A DNA stretch of 64,000 nucleotides from Phorcus lineatus (GCA_921293015.1 OV121087.1:10366501-10430500), one strand, 5' to 3'; shown: positions 13,901 through 26,340, numbered from the stretch's first letter. Notes: generated from the letters alone by a model not told the origin. A program made the numbers and translations.

Positions 13901-16900
13901 TATGAGTTGAGTTAATTCTGTAAGAAACTCATGTCAATAATTCAATATTCAAATATGTTTAGTATCACAGGAGTGCGATGGGACAGCACAAATGATACTT
14001 AAAATCAAAATGACATTAATTAAGGAAACTTGAAAGGTCAAGCCTATTTTCAAAATAAGTATGACCCAATCGTAAACAGGGATGACTGCACGAGTTTGTA
14101 TCACATTGCTCGAGGCGACTATCATGCATACATTGATTTATGGTGCGAGCGCTCACGAACATCATGAACAATTTGTTGCTTCTGAACGCAGGGCAGGTGT
14201 TTGTTATCTTGTAGATATAATATACCTGTCACTAGCATGTATCATTGAGGTTTCAAATCAAATCAAGGTGCTGGTACTGACCTCTGCTTGAACTGAAATC
14301 CTCCACTCCCCGAAGACCGTCTGGTCAGCCAGTTGGAACTCTCCAGTAACCACTCCAGCAGAAGTCCTGATACTGCTCCAGTGCTTGATCTTGTTCCAGT
14401 TGGGGTCCTGGAGACACAACCAGTAATGATACAACCATAGTCAAAGTCTTTAAAAGGGCAGTAACATCGCAGATAAACATTAGCTTAAGCCAAACGATTT
14501 ATCTTCAGAAGGTCAAAATATGTCACGACCTAACCTGATCATCTGCTGTCGTAGACGAACTAATGAAATATCAAGAAAAAGCTAATGGCGTTCATTTGTG
14601 ACTCAAAATGGATTTGCATACCTTAACCGAGCACGGTATGTTCGTAATAAAACTGTTCCTTTTCATTAATAAACAGGGTCTCGCAATTAGAAACAGTTTT
14701 TTCGTTTTTATGTGATCCCTTTATCTATAAAAAAGTGAGCTACTGCCTTTTTTAGACTTTTAGATGATGGGGTGACAATACTTCTGATCATGGATCTAGA
14801 TTTTCGAAGCTTCCTGAGTGCTAAAGTTTGTAAGCCATTATTAATAGATGGTTCTTAGAGAACTTCGAAAATCTAAGCCCTGGTTTCTGAACTTCTTCTA
14901 GCCAATTTGTCAAACTCTTGCAATAAAACAGTTGTCAATCCATTTAACACGTTTTTAAATAGGTGTTCTACACAGAGATAATATATTACCGTTAATTCAT
15001 GTTTTGAAATATGATAATAACTAAAATTGTGTCTGGCAATTTTTAACACTTACACGCAATGTATCATTTGTGTATTCCACTACATTTTCAGCACACACAT
15101 ATTCTCCAAACGTTTTAAATGCTATACAAGTAAAACGTATATTGTTATAACATAACGATCGTTTGGACTACATGTGTACAGTCTTATCGTGGAAATAAAC
15201 AATCCGAAAAGTTTCATGTGCCCTGTCTTATTTAATACTTACAGTTATTGAAACGACGAAACTTCCTCCGTACGTTTGCAGATTTGGATAGATACCCAAA
15301 ATCCTGAAACGCACTGAAAAAATATCACAAGACATTCAGTAATTGAGGTAATAGATAAAGCTTTGAATGCACAATATCCATTTAATGTCATCACCAATAA
15401 GGCAATTGAGGTAATTACTCTTTTTATAGAGCTAAATGTGTGGCCCCAGTTATTGGGGAAATATCCTTAGATGGAGAAAGTAGTAAGGTGCGGTTGCATA
15501 GATTTACATCTTGTTTAAATTGATGGCTCTATCATCCTAAATTTTGAATCTTGCATATTTTTCATTTAAGAGTTTTTCAAACAAAACATATATCGTATCA
15601 ATTTACTCAAAGTACTTAAGCCAATGTTGAACTGTAGTACTATACAACTGCCTTAGCGCTAAGAGAGTTTGTTGTTAAGAAAATATAGAATATGAAAAGT
15701 AAACTTTACAAATATCTCGTCATTCAAGCCTTCAAATTGTGACTCTGATGTTATCATATTCAGGATAACTATTCTGAGTGTCAGAGAGCCCAAACATGTC
15801 ATATAGCATCTATAGCATAACGATTGATTACAAGAAAACGTTTTTCCCTGTTTTGATGATAATTACATATTCCATACATGCATATCATTTTAAAAGTTCT
15901 TAATGTATTGTTCACAAACATGGGGCATATTAACGTTATAACGGCTTGCTTCAAAGGATAAAGATGATATTTATGATGTAATCATTATATCAAAATTGAT
16001 GTCACATCAGGTTGCAAAGGAGTACTTCAAAGGATAGATATGCTATTTTATGGTCTAATTATTATATCACAAAGAGTTGTCAAGAGGCGTTGTACCTTTC
16101 TGTCCGGGCTTGTACATAGCCTTGTCAGTTTGTACCATAATAGAAATCGTCTTATAAGTGAAGGTAACATCCTTTTCTCTCTCAAAGTTTAATCCATTAC
16201 TGCCCCGAACGTGGACAACGTATCTCCCGGATTCAAGCTGGTTTGGTGTCTGAAATATAAACGCTCAGATGAATATTGATGAATTTCATGGGTCTGTAAT
16301 ATTTCTTTATTTACCTGCTTACCACCTAAAGATATTTAATTTTGAAATATATGAGCATTCTTCATAAAATAGGAATCCTTTAAATGAAAATATTAAACCT
16401 TGGATTCATGCTGTATAGTTCGAAATGAATTCAAAACTGTCCAAAGTTCGGGCGACTTTATATACAGCAATACAATTCCAGGTTTGTCTGCAAACACATT
16501 TGTAAATGCAAATCGGTTTATTTTTAAGTACGGTTTGCTGAAAATGATTTTCTTCTGGTGAATATTGGATATTGCTGTCTTCCTGAATATTTGAACACTA
16601 TCCGATACACGGTCAATTTGCCCAAGATATTTCGAATTTGCTATACAAGTATCATGATTAATTCTTATCAATTTGAAATGATCTTAGGCATTAAAAAAAA
16701 TTAACTCACGTTTATCTGCAAGGTACCAGTTTGACCTGAAAATAATTAAATTTCAAACGATTTATCGTTATCATTGATGATGTTGCCATGCATGAAAATA
16801 ATCAGTATTTACAAAATGAAAAAGTGCACACATTTGAATAAGACTATGGCTTTTCCATTCTACTAGAAGAATTACCTTGTACAAATATGCCCTGAGCGCC

Positions 16901-19203
16901 AGCGACTGTCTGCCTGATGAGGTTAGTGAGGTTGTACCAGGTCCTCTGTAACTCAACCTGAACGTTAACGGGCACCGAGGTGTTGAGAATGTCGACACTG
17001 ACGTTGAAGGGCATCCCACGGTGGACGTCACGGGCAAACGTGATAAAGTAGGATCCGCCGGACTTGGGACTAAAACATAGAGTAAAAACCTTAACAATGG
17101 ATGATATACATTGAAGTGACCCCCATGAGCTTTTATATGCAGTTCGTGAACGGATTGAAGGTATTGAGGTAGAGTGATATGGTGTTTATTTTCTGTTTCA
17201 GTGATTGGTCAAGGATGAAATATGCTGCATCTGCCATCAAAAAGTATAAAACACAAGATACCTAAAGATAAAGTGGTCAAGAGAGCTTGATGTTTAGGTA
17301 TATGAACTGCAATGAAAGCCTTGTGGTAACGTCACAAAAATTCCATTCATCAAAGTGAAGAAAATTCTAGGCTTATTCAAAATATTAAATAACAGTGCTT
17401 TTCTGGGAGGAGTGATGGGTCCGAAAACGCCCGACATTTTCCTATTAAGATTTTCTAAAACCCGACCGAAAATGTGATGAACGTGCGGGGTTCACCTCGA
17501 CCCCAGCCCCTCCCCCTGTCTTTCCAACAGGTGAATTATGTTTTGCAGTAATGTTCTTAAGGAAATAACATGTCTTCCCGGCCAGACGCAATTGTCCTCC
17601 CTGTTCTTGGTTAGCTTTCATGACAGTCTATGAAATCACGTACCATTTATTCCTCTAAACGTCATGACGTCAGCGATTGCTGATAACTGTATACTGTAAA
17701 ATCATAACAATTCGCGGGGGTTTAATTTTCGCTCTTTTTGCGCAAAGCCATAATGCGCGATTAATAAAACATCGCGAAATATTATGGTTATGAACGTGAA
17801 GAAAACCAATAACAGATAAATAATTTGGTTGACACATTTTATTACTCACAGTAATGTTCGTTCATTAATGACGAGTCACTAATTAGAGCGATCACAAGTG
17901 TGTACGCCGATATGCACGTTGTTTGTTGTGCAAATAAAGCCATCACAATAATCCGGCCTGGCTGAATCCACTCAATATGCGTGTCCTGATGTTTTGATTG
18001 CGGTACGCTTGAGTCACATCATTCAAACACTATTGTTTGGAGTTAAAGATCAAACTAAACCGTTCCGAATATTTACTTCCGGGAAACCTCGGCGACAGGT
18101 GTCGTACCATCTTTACCACTTCAATGCTTGCAGACGTTTAATGACAACAGATTTTTAAAAATTTGATCCTTGACTTATTGAATAAATATTATTTTATAAT
18201 ATAATATATTTTAAGCTATTGCTTAGTCGATATGCGCGATAAGTACTTACTTGTCCCGGGATGGTGAGATAACTGGTTTTCCCGGTGGAAATGGTGGCAT
18301 CGGTGGCATGGGGCCGGGCGGTGGTGGTTGTATATCAGCCCTGAGCGAGGAATATATTTTAAAACGTGATAACTCAAGCACTGAATAATTTGCCAACAGG
18401 TAGAATCGAACATTATAAAGATTACGCTTGTAACATGTATTTGCTCAAATTATTATTTCAGTGCATAAAAATGATGTTATTTACACTATAAGAATACCGA
18501 TAAAAAAATACTAGATATGAACTATTTACAAGTCATTTGTCACGAATACGAATTATTTTCCTTTATGAAAGAACCTTGATAATTCGAAAATCTTATAGCT
18601 CAACTGATATGAAACAATAGTTAAGACTGTTCTTGAACATTTGTACTTGGATTATATTAGGTATCTCATAAATGTCTCACGGTGGTAGTGATGGAATGGG
18701 TCCGGAGGGTGGTCGCGGGAGGTCTATACCACCACTGAAATATCAAGGAAGGGTTTTTAATGATAAGTGGGCAATTGTTGCATGAAATAAAAAATTTTAA
18801 AGGTGGAAACGGCTAATTAAGTGATTTCCGAATTGCAATGTTATCATGATCATATTTACTTCTTTGAAAGTAAAAAGTTCAACTTTTTAGTTTCAAAGAG
18901 TTAAATAGATAAAAGCTTATATATAAGCAATTTACATGTATGAACCATTTACAATTAATTTGTCTGTAATATGAATTTTAAAAAAATTTTGTTTCACAAT
19001 TTGAAAAAAAATAAATTTATGTTTAATTCTAACTATCTCAATTTCAAATTTATTAAATCCAGTTGATATAATATTATGATCTTTTTCAGAACAGCGTTAT
19101 ATCTCGATAAATTTTCATGAACATTTTTTAAAAATATGAAAAAAACTTACATAAGTTGTTGCTCAAACGCGAGACAAACGACAGCCAAGTACACAAGCAG
19201 CAT
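1828..19203 (-). CDS. TEP-B: CD109/TEP-like thioester protein gene, N-terminal half (21 exons, runs off left edge)
   Basis: Paralogue of TEP-A on the same strand, 12.6 kb further downstream. Exons B1-B21 give 820 codons (832 with both microexons): signal peptide, proline-rich linker, MG1-MG6, bait-like region and MG7 entry. MG7, CUB, thioester and MG8 exons must lie left of the window, so completeness and the presence of GCGEQ cannot be judged. Exon lengths and phases from B4 to B21 follow A2-A19 almost exactly. Differences: exons B2-B3 have no match in TEP-A, and two possible microexons lie between B19 and B20. All exons are open. A LINE fragment lies just downstream of B21, in what should be an intron. 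Family role: secreted immune opsonin or protease-binding protein; which one cannot be told from sequence. Confidence 0.88.
2483..2663 (-). CDS. TEP-B exon B20: bait-like region and MG6 second part
   Basis: 181 nt: FASNQMMARASPAMEMAMDS (Met/Ala-rich variable part), then DRVRNVFPESWLWISQTV, the conserved return to MG6. Phase 1 to 2. Equivalent to A18. Confidence 0.93.
3509..3529 (-). CDS. Possible TEP-B cassette microexon (21 nt, polybasic)
   Basis: Acceptor TTTCCAG, donor GAG then GTAATA, 21 nt, phase 1 on both sides. Adds VRSMRRR before GFAS of B20, a furin-like basic stretch in the bait-like region. Supported by splice signals and phase alone. Confidence 0.4.
4256..4270 (-). CDS. Possible TEP-B cassette microexon (15 nt)
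   Basis: Acceptor TTCTTCAATGTTCAG with a good pyrimidine tract, donor GAG then GTGAGA, 15 nt between them. Phase 1 on both sides, matching B19 and B20, so it can be included or skipped without a frameshift; adds AGHFG. Supported only by splice signals and phase. Confidence 0.4.
4575..4662 (-). CDS. TEP-B exon B19: start of bait-like region
   Basis: 88 nt: NAGLNVITDATKYNHYYPDR, TRRVHGFGG, ending in phase 1. Basic RTRR is a possible protease site. 18 nt shorter than A17. Confidence 0.87.
5070..5177 (-). CDS. TEP-B exon B18: MG6, pre-bait
   Basis: 36 codons: VVEELKTYGSARTSGEFSPE, ending GAKRAPDVFS. Same length and phase as A16, with little sequence conservation outside the edges. Confidence 0.88.
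5586..5735 (-). CDS. TEP-B exon B17: MG6
   Basis: 50 codons: VSISFNRNESKPNENINLQL, ending [20 protein letters not shown] plus S. Textbook MG6. Donor GTGAGT. Confidence 0.96.
6249..6440 (-). CDS. TEP-B exon B16: MG5/MG6
   Basis: 64 codons: VSARGSLLLIDDVTVAGQNP, ending [17 protein letters not shown], the family's 'GEvVaDSI.f.V' signature. Three codons shorter than A14. Confidence 0.94.
7134..7196 (-). CDS. TEP-B exon B15: MG5
   Basis: 21 codons: ANQFASFSVEYTENITSFTY, Q. Acceptor TTTCAG, donor GTAAGC. Same length as A13. Confidence 0.88.
7998..8096 (-). CDS. TEP-B exon B14: MG5
   Basis: 33 codons: AHYREVSDTYMVTKKDSLSN, NFLQIRLASQGVQ. Acceptor TTACAG, donor GTATGT. Same length as A12. Confidence 0.9.
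8419..8646 (-). CDS. TEP-B exon B13: MG4
   Basis: 76 codons: LKVSQPDGRPLTGVTSPVSV, YTCVNYHE, then to IPDNVIKLEVK. Paired Cys as in A11. Acceptor TCTCAG, donor GTGTGT. Confidence 0.93.
8896..9466. repeat. Dispersed repeat R1, copy 1 (no MITE inside)
   Basis: About 570 bp in the intron between B12 and B13, closely similar to 12472-13504 (shared stretch: CAGCATCTGCTGATAGGATA). Contains an uninterrupted AAGGTTAAAGGTGAAATAT where copy 2 carries a MITE. No coding potential seen; either an old transposon or an intragenic duplication. Confidence 0.75.
9785..10009 (-). CDS. TEP-B exon B12: MG3/MG4
   Basis: 75 codons: IDGSAVFSIPLGDLKRLSFN and ending SSSPSTFSPKLPYSAI. Donor GTGAGT in phase 0; same length as A10. 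Confidence 0.93.
10405..10513 (-). CDS. TEP-B exon B11: MG3
   Basis: 109 nt: YTFGKPVKGMVELQAKVDIP, DNVCGPPSKHVQLAFP. Phase 2 to 0. Same length as A9. Confidence 0.93.
10996..11080 (-). CDS. TEP-B exon B10: MG3
   Basis: 85 nt: KLPRFEVTVELPPFAVSSDA, ALSGTVKAT. 'LPrFEV' marks the MG3 start. Same length and phase as A8. Confidence 0.93.
11453..11498 (-). CDS. TEP-B exon B9: MG2/MG3
   Basis: 46 nt: DQLETVTKTFTVAEY; phase 0 to 1. The preceding intron of 2.8 kb holds a TTAA MITE inside an older repeat copy. Confidence 0.9.
12472..13504. repeat. Dispersed repeat R1, copy 2 (interrupted by a TTAA MITE)
   Basis: Matches 8896-9466 in the same orientation up to 12962 and again from 13434. The 475-bp gap is exactly the MITE and its duplicated TTAA. 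It lies in the intron between B8 and B9. Confidence 0.75.
12963..13433. mobile_element. TTAA-type MITE (copy 1), piggyBac-like
   Basis: About 471 bp bounded by TTAA on both sides. Termini AGAGCCACTCCGTGA and TCACGAAGTGGCTCT are inverted repeats. No transposase. The related repeat copy at 8896-9466 shows the empty site with a single TTAA, so insertion with TTAA duplication is directly visible. Confidence 0.88.
14282..14407 (-). CDS. TEP-B exon B8: MG2
   Basis: 42 codons: DPNWNKIKHWSSIRTSAGVV, ending LADQTVFGEWRISVQAE. One codon shorter than A6. Acceptor CTCCAG, donor GTCAGT. Confidence 0.92.
15243..15313 (-). CDS. TEP-B exon B7: MG2
   Basis: 71 nt: VRFRILGIYPNLQTYGGSFV, VSIT. Phase 1 to 0. 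Aligns with A5 without gaps. Confidence 0.92.
16096..16249 (-). CDS. TEP-B exon B6: MG1/MG2
   Basis: 154 nt: TPNQLESGRYVVHVRGSNGL, then ISIMVQTDKAMYKPGQK, the MG2 hallmark. Phase 0 to 1. Confidence 0.94.
16710..16735 (-). CDS. TEP-B exon B5: short MG1 strand exon
   Basis: 26 nt: GQTGTLQIN. Acceptor TGTCAGG-type (TTCAG), donor GTGAGT, phase 1 to 0, identical in size to A3. Confidence 0.85.
16876..17069 (-). CDS. TEP-B exon B4: MG1
   Basis: 194 nt: PKSGGSYFITFARDVHRGMP, then FNVSVDILNTSVPVNVQVEL and TWYNLTNLIRQTV. Three N-x-S/T sequons. Phase 2 to 1; aligns with A2. Confidence 0.93.
18251..18340 (-). CDS. TEP-B exon B3: proline-rich linker, part 2
   Basis: 90 nt, phase 2 to 2, reading ADIQPPPPGPMPPMPPFPPG then KPVISPSRDK. 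A flexible Pro-rich segment placed between signal peptide and MG1. Acceptor GCTCAG, donor GTAAGT. Confidence 0.82.
18681..18734 (-). CDS. TEP-B exon B2: proline-rich linker, part 1
   Basis: 54 nt, phase 2 to 2, reading GGIDLPRPPSGPIPSLPP. Acceptor TTTCAG, donor GTGAGA. No equivalent in TEP-A, where the signal-peptide exon joins MG1 directly. Confidence 0.78.
19151..19203 (-). CDS. TEP-B exon B1: start codon and signal peptide
   Basis: ATG at 19201-19203 opens MLLVYLAVVCLAFEQQL, a signal peptide. Donor GTAAGT, phase 2. A good acceptor (TTATACAG) 7 nt before the ATG points to a non-coding upstream exon. Confidence 0.88.
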
Positions 19204-20813
19204 GGTGGACCTGTATAATTGAAAACAATTGAAATTGACTCTGTCGAATGACATGCAGTACCCACAGGTGATCCCCATAAGTCACTGATTAGAGTACAGG
19301 TGAAAGCAGGTGTAGTACTCAAACAAGAACATTTCCACTCAGACATTCTTCAGTCAAAGTGCGATCTCTTGTTTACTCTGGGAGAGAAGATCTTTTAAGT
19401 AGAAACAATTACATTTTAAAACATTTTTTCACTGCAAACACAAAGATGAAACGGTAGGCTCCTTGGTTTGGAAAGAATTGGATTTATTTGTGATAGCAAG
19501 AACGTTCCAAACTTAAATGAGAAAAATCCAAGTTTTCTCAGGGCTTACACACATAGATCGTTGGCTTGAAACCACTGTAACTCATTTACACAAATCACCT
19601 TTAGATACTCCATCTAAATTACTCCAACAACAAAAAAAGAAAGGTAAACATTCAAACAGTAAATAGAACATTCGAAATGATTGCTTACTGTTTCAGAAGT
19701 TAGAATGTAGTTAGTATCAAATTGGGATAAATGTTATGCATAATATATATACGTTTTTGTATCTCTATGACAACATACTAATGTGTTTTAAGTTTTTGAA
19801 ATCGTTCATTGAATATCAATACCAATATTTCCCCGTAAGTTCTTTTCTTGTTTAATTTACCCATGATCTGTCATCTTTGTAAAAATGTACATTATTAAAA
19901 GACATACCAAATCGAAGGCATTCTTAGTTGATAAACTGGTAACTAATATGTTCTGAGCGAATATCTGTAAAAACCTCTTCGATACAATTTCTTAATATAC
20001 AATAATACATTTGGTGAAAACAGCATTATAAATACATTTCTAACACGGAAGTTAGAGATAGTTATAAAAAGTGAACAAAGTAATTCAAGATTTACGCTCC
20101 AGGTTAAAAGGCAATTTCTCAGGTAAATAATGCCTTAAGGTCAAACGAGAATTTTCGAATTACAAGTCAATTTGAATTCCCTACATGTTACTCTTCAGAG
20201 AAAGATAAGGAAGTTTGACGTGGCACTGTGAGTGTGGTCTATTTTGTACATCTGTGATAGCGGGTTGAAACGTGCTGTTTAAATGTCAAGTGAAGGGGAC
20301 CAACCAACGTAAACAACTCTATAGACGGGATGCTGTGAAACAGTACATAACTTACACATACGTTACAGCGTCCTGGCGACGATGCCTCTAGGTGTCATTC
20401 AGTACAATAGCACATTGAACGAAATACATTTACTAATGGGGGTTTTTCAGATTTAGACCTGTAGTGATGACATTGTATAAATGACGTATATATCTGATTA
20501 TAAACAAGCTATTACATGATATTCGGATTGAATAATTGGTGATCATAAGTTAGAAAAACTTGAACTAGTTAGAAGAGATGGAATAGGCAGAGAGCGACGG
20601 TCAGATCCATGACAAAAGCCAATTTAAGAAACTAGGAAGAAATAAAGACTGAGCCACGACAGAGAAATTAAAAAAAGAAGACCTGGAAAGGGGAAGGGGA
20701 AGAGATATCTAGAAAGAGATAATATCAAGGGGAAGATACAAAGAGATGGCTAGAAAGAGATACGATCAGAGTAGGAGATACGGACAGAGATAGAGTGAAT
20801 GAAATTAGGAGAC

Positions 20814-20920
<107 letters not shown>

Positions 20921-22608
20921 CGTTACAACGAGACATCATCTAACGTGAACAACTATATCTACTTATAATAACCATAACCATAGTTATACAGATATAGATA
21001 GGCAAAAACTAGTTTTTACAACAAACCACATGGTGACAAGGTGCAGATAGATAAATTATACACATTTTTCGGTAGGACCGGAAATAAACTCAAAGTCGCT
21101 CCGTCAAGAGTTTAACACGTCCTCTGTGTTAACTTTGTAGAGTCGTTAGCATAAAAAAGACAAAATCAGCCCAAAATGACATTTTGTTAAAGAAAAAGAT
21201 GAGTACTTCCTTAGATGGAGTAGAGGGGCTTCATTGAGCATTTCTTATATTCTTTGACGATCTTCGTTCTTAAGATAGACATTTTGTCACTTTATGATGC
21301 TTTAATTCGTTACTTGATACACATTTGTCAAATTGAAATTTTAAAACTTGTTTCAAGTAAAGATTTATCATCGAATTAGGTCCTTTGATAAACCTGTACT
21401 CTTTTCTTTAGGTTCCCCTTTCGCTTACAAGCTGTGCCCTTGAAATGTGGTCTGACTGATGATTTTGTAAGGTCATAGCTCATAACACTGAATGAATGAA
21501 AATGTTGTTAACGTGTATGTCTTATCTCTTTTAATTACCATTTTTACATTTCGAAAACCAAAAGGTGATTGTATGTAAGTTCAGATTAAGCAAAGAGGAC
21601 CAAACACAGGATACAACATCCATGAATAACTATTTTTTCTTAGCTCATTACAAATAGAAAAGATGAGAATGGTTTCTCTCATCGAATTCTTAAGGTCGCC
21701 AATCCCTGTTTCATATTAACATACCTTTCTTCCATAAACGTCATTTTCTTTGATAACCATGTACAATTTGGTTTTATGGTTTTTAAAAAAGGGTATACTT
21801 ACTCTTTACTGCTAAAATGAGTTACGAATCGCTATTGATGCATTTCAACTTTACCCTTTTCACGCAATGGAATAAACCTAGTATTTCAACACCCCATTAA
21901 TTATTGTATCTATTATACAATTTCTTTACATACAATGTAGTTGAAAGGATTCTGGCCTCTGACCAGTGATGATGTCACATACCGCCACTTTTCACATTGA
22001 AAATATGAGAAGTGGTCACTGTAGCTTTATTGTAGTTTATTTCACTGATAAATCATAGTTTTATTGTATAATTTCTAATCCAACATCTATGACTATCTAT
22101 CATTGTTCATATTTCAACGATACCCAAGGGCAAAGTGTCACTTGTCCTGTTAACTGACATCATTATCACTGCTATGACGTCATGTTTAGTCTTTGACGCT
22201 GTGGTCTAAACTGTAACCATCCAATGGATGAGAGAAAAAGTCTGGATATTTTACTAAATACAATGACGTAAGATAATGAATAACATTATATTAGTGCGCA
22301 AGGCATGTTTCTATATTTCTATACTCTCTGTTCTTGTCCGGGAGAAAAAAACCCTGGCGCTCGAGGCGTAGACATAGTATGACATTGGCAGTCATACAGT
22401 ATAGTCTATATTCTTGACAACAATATGTGTTAGTCCTAGGCTACACGTGTGTCTGAAATGATTGAGTGCTCTTGTCATCTGGCCGAGGGATTTGATTCTC
22501 ATTGAGAGATTTATGACATTTATTACATGCATTATAAGCATTATTGTACAAACAGGGGTATGCCTCGATTTCTATGTCAAATCAAGGACGACAGCACTGT
22601 CCCGTTAA

Positions 22609-22842
22609 AGAGACACTCCAACAGTTCCCTGATTGATCTATCAGGAAATATATATTGTATTGCTTTATATACCAATATGAATTACGTTGCCTCCGGCATT
22701 TGCGACAGTTCTTGGATGACGCTTATAATAATACTTCCTTGAACTGATAAGCAGTGAACTGATACTGTCAATATTCATCGATAAAATAATAACCGTTAAG
22801 ACGTTTTTTCATGATTGACTCAAACAACTTATGAGTGCAACT
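22609..22842. mobile_element. Possible diverged TTAA MITE
   Basis: Bounded by TTAA at 22605-22608 and 22843-22846. Ends AGAGACACTCCAACAG and TGAGTGCAACTT are roughly inverted and resemble the 471-bp MITE termini. Interior differs. Intergenic. Confidence 0.4.
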
Positions 22843-25800
22843 TTAAGTCTATTGTGGTCTTGTGTCGCGGTTGGGTGATTTGACGCGGAGTTGGGAGATT
22901 AATGGCATGATGTTTATGACATCACGTGTCACGACCGAAGCCGAAATGTGACACAGACATGCGCAAATCGACTATTTTCAAGAAGCCTGAAGGCCAGTTT
23001 TACGTTGAAGGCGTGGCGAGCTTTCGTAATCTTTTTATTGGAGAATGTGTCAGCGAGAATCAAAGAAAACAAGCTTTCAAACAAGGCAAATATGATAAAA
23101 ATGATAAAACGACGTTTGAATTTGTCTTACCGGTAACAAACCTCACCCAAGTGTCTTCAGATTAGTAATATATAACAATGATGTAATTAAAGTTATAAAT
23201 ATCCGAGGGATTTTTTTCTCATGAAAAATTTTCTTCATCAGTTTTCAGTAATAATATTAATCTTCAACCATGAAACAACCAGTAGGCATATTGAATAATG
23301 AGGTCATAAAGTTGTGACGTCCTCAGCACTATTTTGTGACGTCATATCATTGTTATCAGTGTTCTCAGTGTTGCTAAAGCATAATAATGTTAAACTGATG
23401 ATACAAAAGCATAATGACGATTTGATTTTTGCATTATCAACAATAAATACATGGCTTTTAGATATCACTTTCTGGCTTGTGGATATCAGATTTCTACTGT
23501 GGAAGCCAGTCTTAGATGATAAATTATTTAATTGAGGAGTAGGCTACATCTCATTACAGTCCCCTCAAAATTACTATTGGTACCAAGGAGACATCCGATA
23601 AAGATGGAGGTATGACGATGAAGGAAATTATAGACTTTTGTCATTAAAACATTGAATTCTGAAAACAGTAAGCTTAATGGAGAGACATAAGCATTTTTCA
23701 AATAGATAATCATAATGTGAATTGATATAAATATTGTGTGTGATATTCATTTTGCTGTAGCTGTGGATTTCATAATGACTATTGCTCTATTATAGGTGTC
23801 GATTGCTCCTAAATCTCCATCCTTTTGTTAGTCAGGTCTTTAAAATTTGGTGGTATATAAAAAGGTATAAAAAGAATATCATAAAATCATATCATATAAT
23901 ATAATAATATTGTATTATCTACACATTTACAAAAAAGCTTATAAGTAATACTGTAACTGAATTCTTAATTTAGTATTTTACTTGCACATTTTACGACAGT
24001 AGGTTTTAAAAGATGATTAATGTAAAACATTGAAAGATTTGACCAAAATGAACACGTTTAGCGTTTCTCTAAAACATTGTTCACATATTACAATAAAATA
24101 GTTGCCGATATGCCTTAAAGTTGCCGTTATCTTTTAGTATCTCAAATCATTTAATTAGAATGGAATGACCATCTATACTCTTTTCCACTCACCTTGTAAA
24201 ACATTCTGTACAAACTGTAAACGTGCCCATTTTGTATGTGAAGGTGTAAGCCGGGGCGGCTTGCTAATACCCCTTCTGTTTCAAATTTCCTCTAGTCTAG
24301 TACACACTGCGCTGTAGCAATATAAACAAGTTAATCCTACTCTAGACTCCTCTAGTCTACACTCGTTGCCGACCTGTTTGTGAGGTAAGGAGTAGCAAGA
24401 CTGGTTGACAACATGGGTTGACAATACGGGATGACAACAAGGGACATAGGAGGATGTACGTTAAGATGTCAAGCTGAGTGATTGAGGAGCCAAGATGTAC
24501 TGCACGGCTTTGTATTAGATTGTCACCGAATTGATTACCCGTGTCAATAACACACAGTCAGCCCTGTTAACATGGTATAGCTCTTTGATTACGTTAATAT
24601 TTGTGTAGAGGAGTTTCGATGTAAACTTCATAAAATTCCAAAGACTTTCATTTTACGATAAAGACACTATTTCACATTGTTTGAAGTAAGTATGGATATA
24701 TTGCCTCAAAGTGAATTCGTGTGTTTGTCTGTTTAGATATGTTACAATCTGTGATTTATGATATGAAATGTTGATTTTGTGCTCTCATAAAAACAGCAAT
24801 GTAGTTAATTTATTTATATATGTATCAGAATGTTTCTAATCTTTTTTAATTTAAACCAAGAAATGCAAATATTATGGCTATCATTGTAACATCATTTAAT
24901 CTAAGCCCGTAAATTGAAATATTTGAATAAAAATGTCTTCTTCCTTAATACCTTAGTTTTACCTAAACGTAATAAATAATACCAATCTTACCATACAATT
25001 AGAATATTTTTACGATGGATCCTATTAATAACGTCTGTTTGTGGTTACAAATACATGTAGGTTACCCTTGTTCGGTGCCTATGCATATAAGCAATGTAAT
25101 TAAGTCTAGCTGGAGAATGGAATGTAGTGATACCAGAAATTGGGGACATTTAGTCTTCAGTACGAAATCATACCTGTTGACACAATCGGGCGTATGGGGA
25201 ATGTGTATTGGACGGGACTATTGAGTACATATGTTTTGACTTTTAAGACTATGTTGTAGTCAGAACGAAGTGTTACCGTTCATTCCTCATGCAGTCATAA
25301 GTAATTAGGATACATGTTTATTTTGTATTTGGGCGCATTGAAATCATCGTCATCCTTGGCTTGGCCAGGTAACTTTTACTCGTATGTTGATTTTTTGTCA
25401 AAGATTAACCCTTGTACGTTTGCAGAATACGTCCCCCTGCAATCAGTGTTTGCCATGTTGGCGCTTGAATTTACCTTTCACATCAATCGTGGCAATCTGT
25501 TCACCGGGTACACAATTGTTTTGCAGAGTAAACGTTTCGAGTTTTGCCTTATAGGACCAAAATGCTCAAAATGAATGTGACTGCGAAGACCATAGATGAA
25601 CAATTCAGAGACTGAGATAATTAAAGAATGATTTGTGAATAATTACAAATAATGATACCAACAAACATATTGAAAACTGACCTATGCATAGAGCATGCCT
25701 TGTAATTGTAGGCAAATAAGTGAACAAGAACGTCCGAGAGCACATTTAACTGTCTGATGTTCCTTTAATGCTTTTTTACATTCTAGAGAAGCACAAGAAA

Positions 25801-26079
25801 CTTTGTAAAACATTTACCGCTATTTTTATAACACGGGTAAAAAAACATCATAACCGTCAAAATATGTCTTGTCTTGTTGGTAGCAAGGTTTAAATCAGCA
25901 AGTGATAGAGACTGGTGTAATTTAAAGCCATGCGCGGGAAGATGCGTAGATAAAAGGTTTGTCTACATGAATGACCTTGACCTTTACCCGTAACCTTGAA
26001 GGAGAACGTTTAAACATATGGGATTGATTTCATTGTTATCAGTAAGTATAGGAAATCCAAAAATCTTGGTTCATAACCT

Positions 26080-26340
26080 CTAAGTGAAGGGCCACAACTC
26101 GATGCGCCCATCATTGATGTATACTCAACATGCAAAATGCATGTGTAAAGTTTCATGAATATTGATCAAAACTGTGGGATTTCGCAAGACAGGTACTGTA
26201 TTCAAAAGTCGACCACTGTGAGTCACGAGGCATAATTCGAAAAATAGTGAAAAGAAGATATTCGCATCGCTGACATATATCCAAACATGTGAAAGTTTCA
26301 GAGAGAACAATAAAAAAAGATGTTTTTGATTCCGCTAGAC
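26080..26340. repeat. Possible dispersed mollusc-type repeat
   Basis: Contains AAGGGCCACAACTC followed by phrases such as AAAGTTTCATGAATATTGAT, a style of sequence I recall as common in bivalve intergenic DNA. No second copy in the window, so the call rests on memory. Confidence 0.25.

Noticed and set aside
22926..23165. 79-codon open frame starting MSRPKPKCDTDMRK
   Set aside because: No domain, no splice context and next to a MITE-like relic; too little to call a gene.
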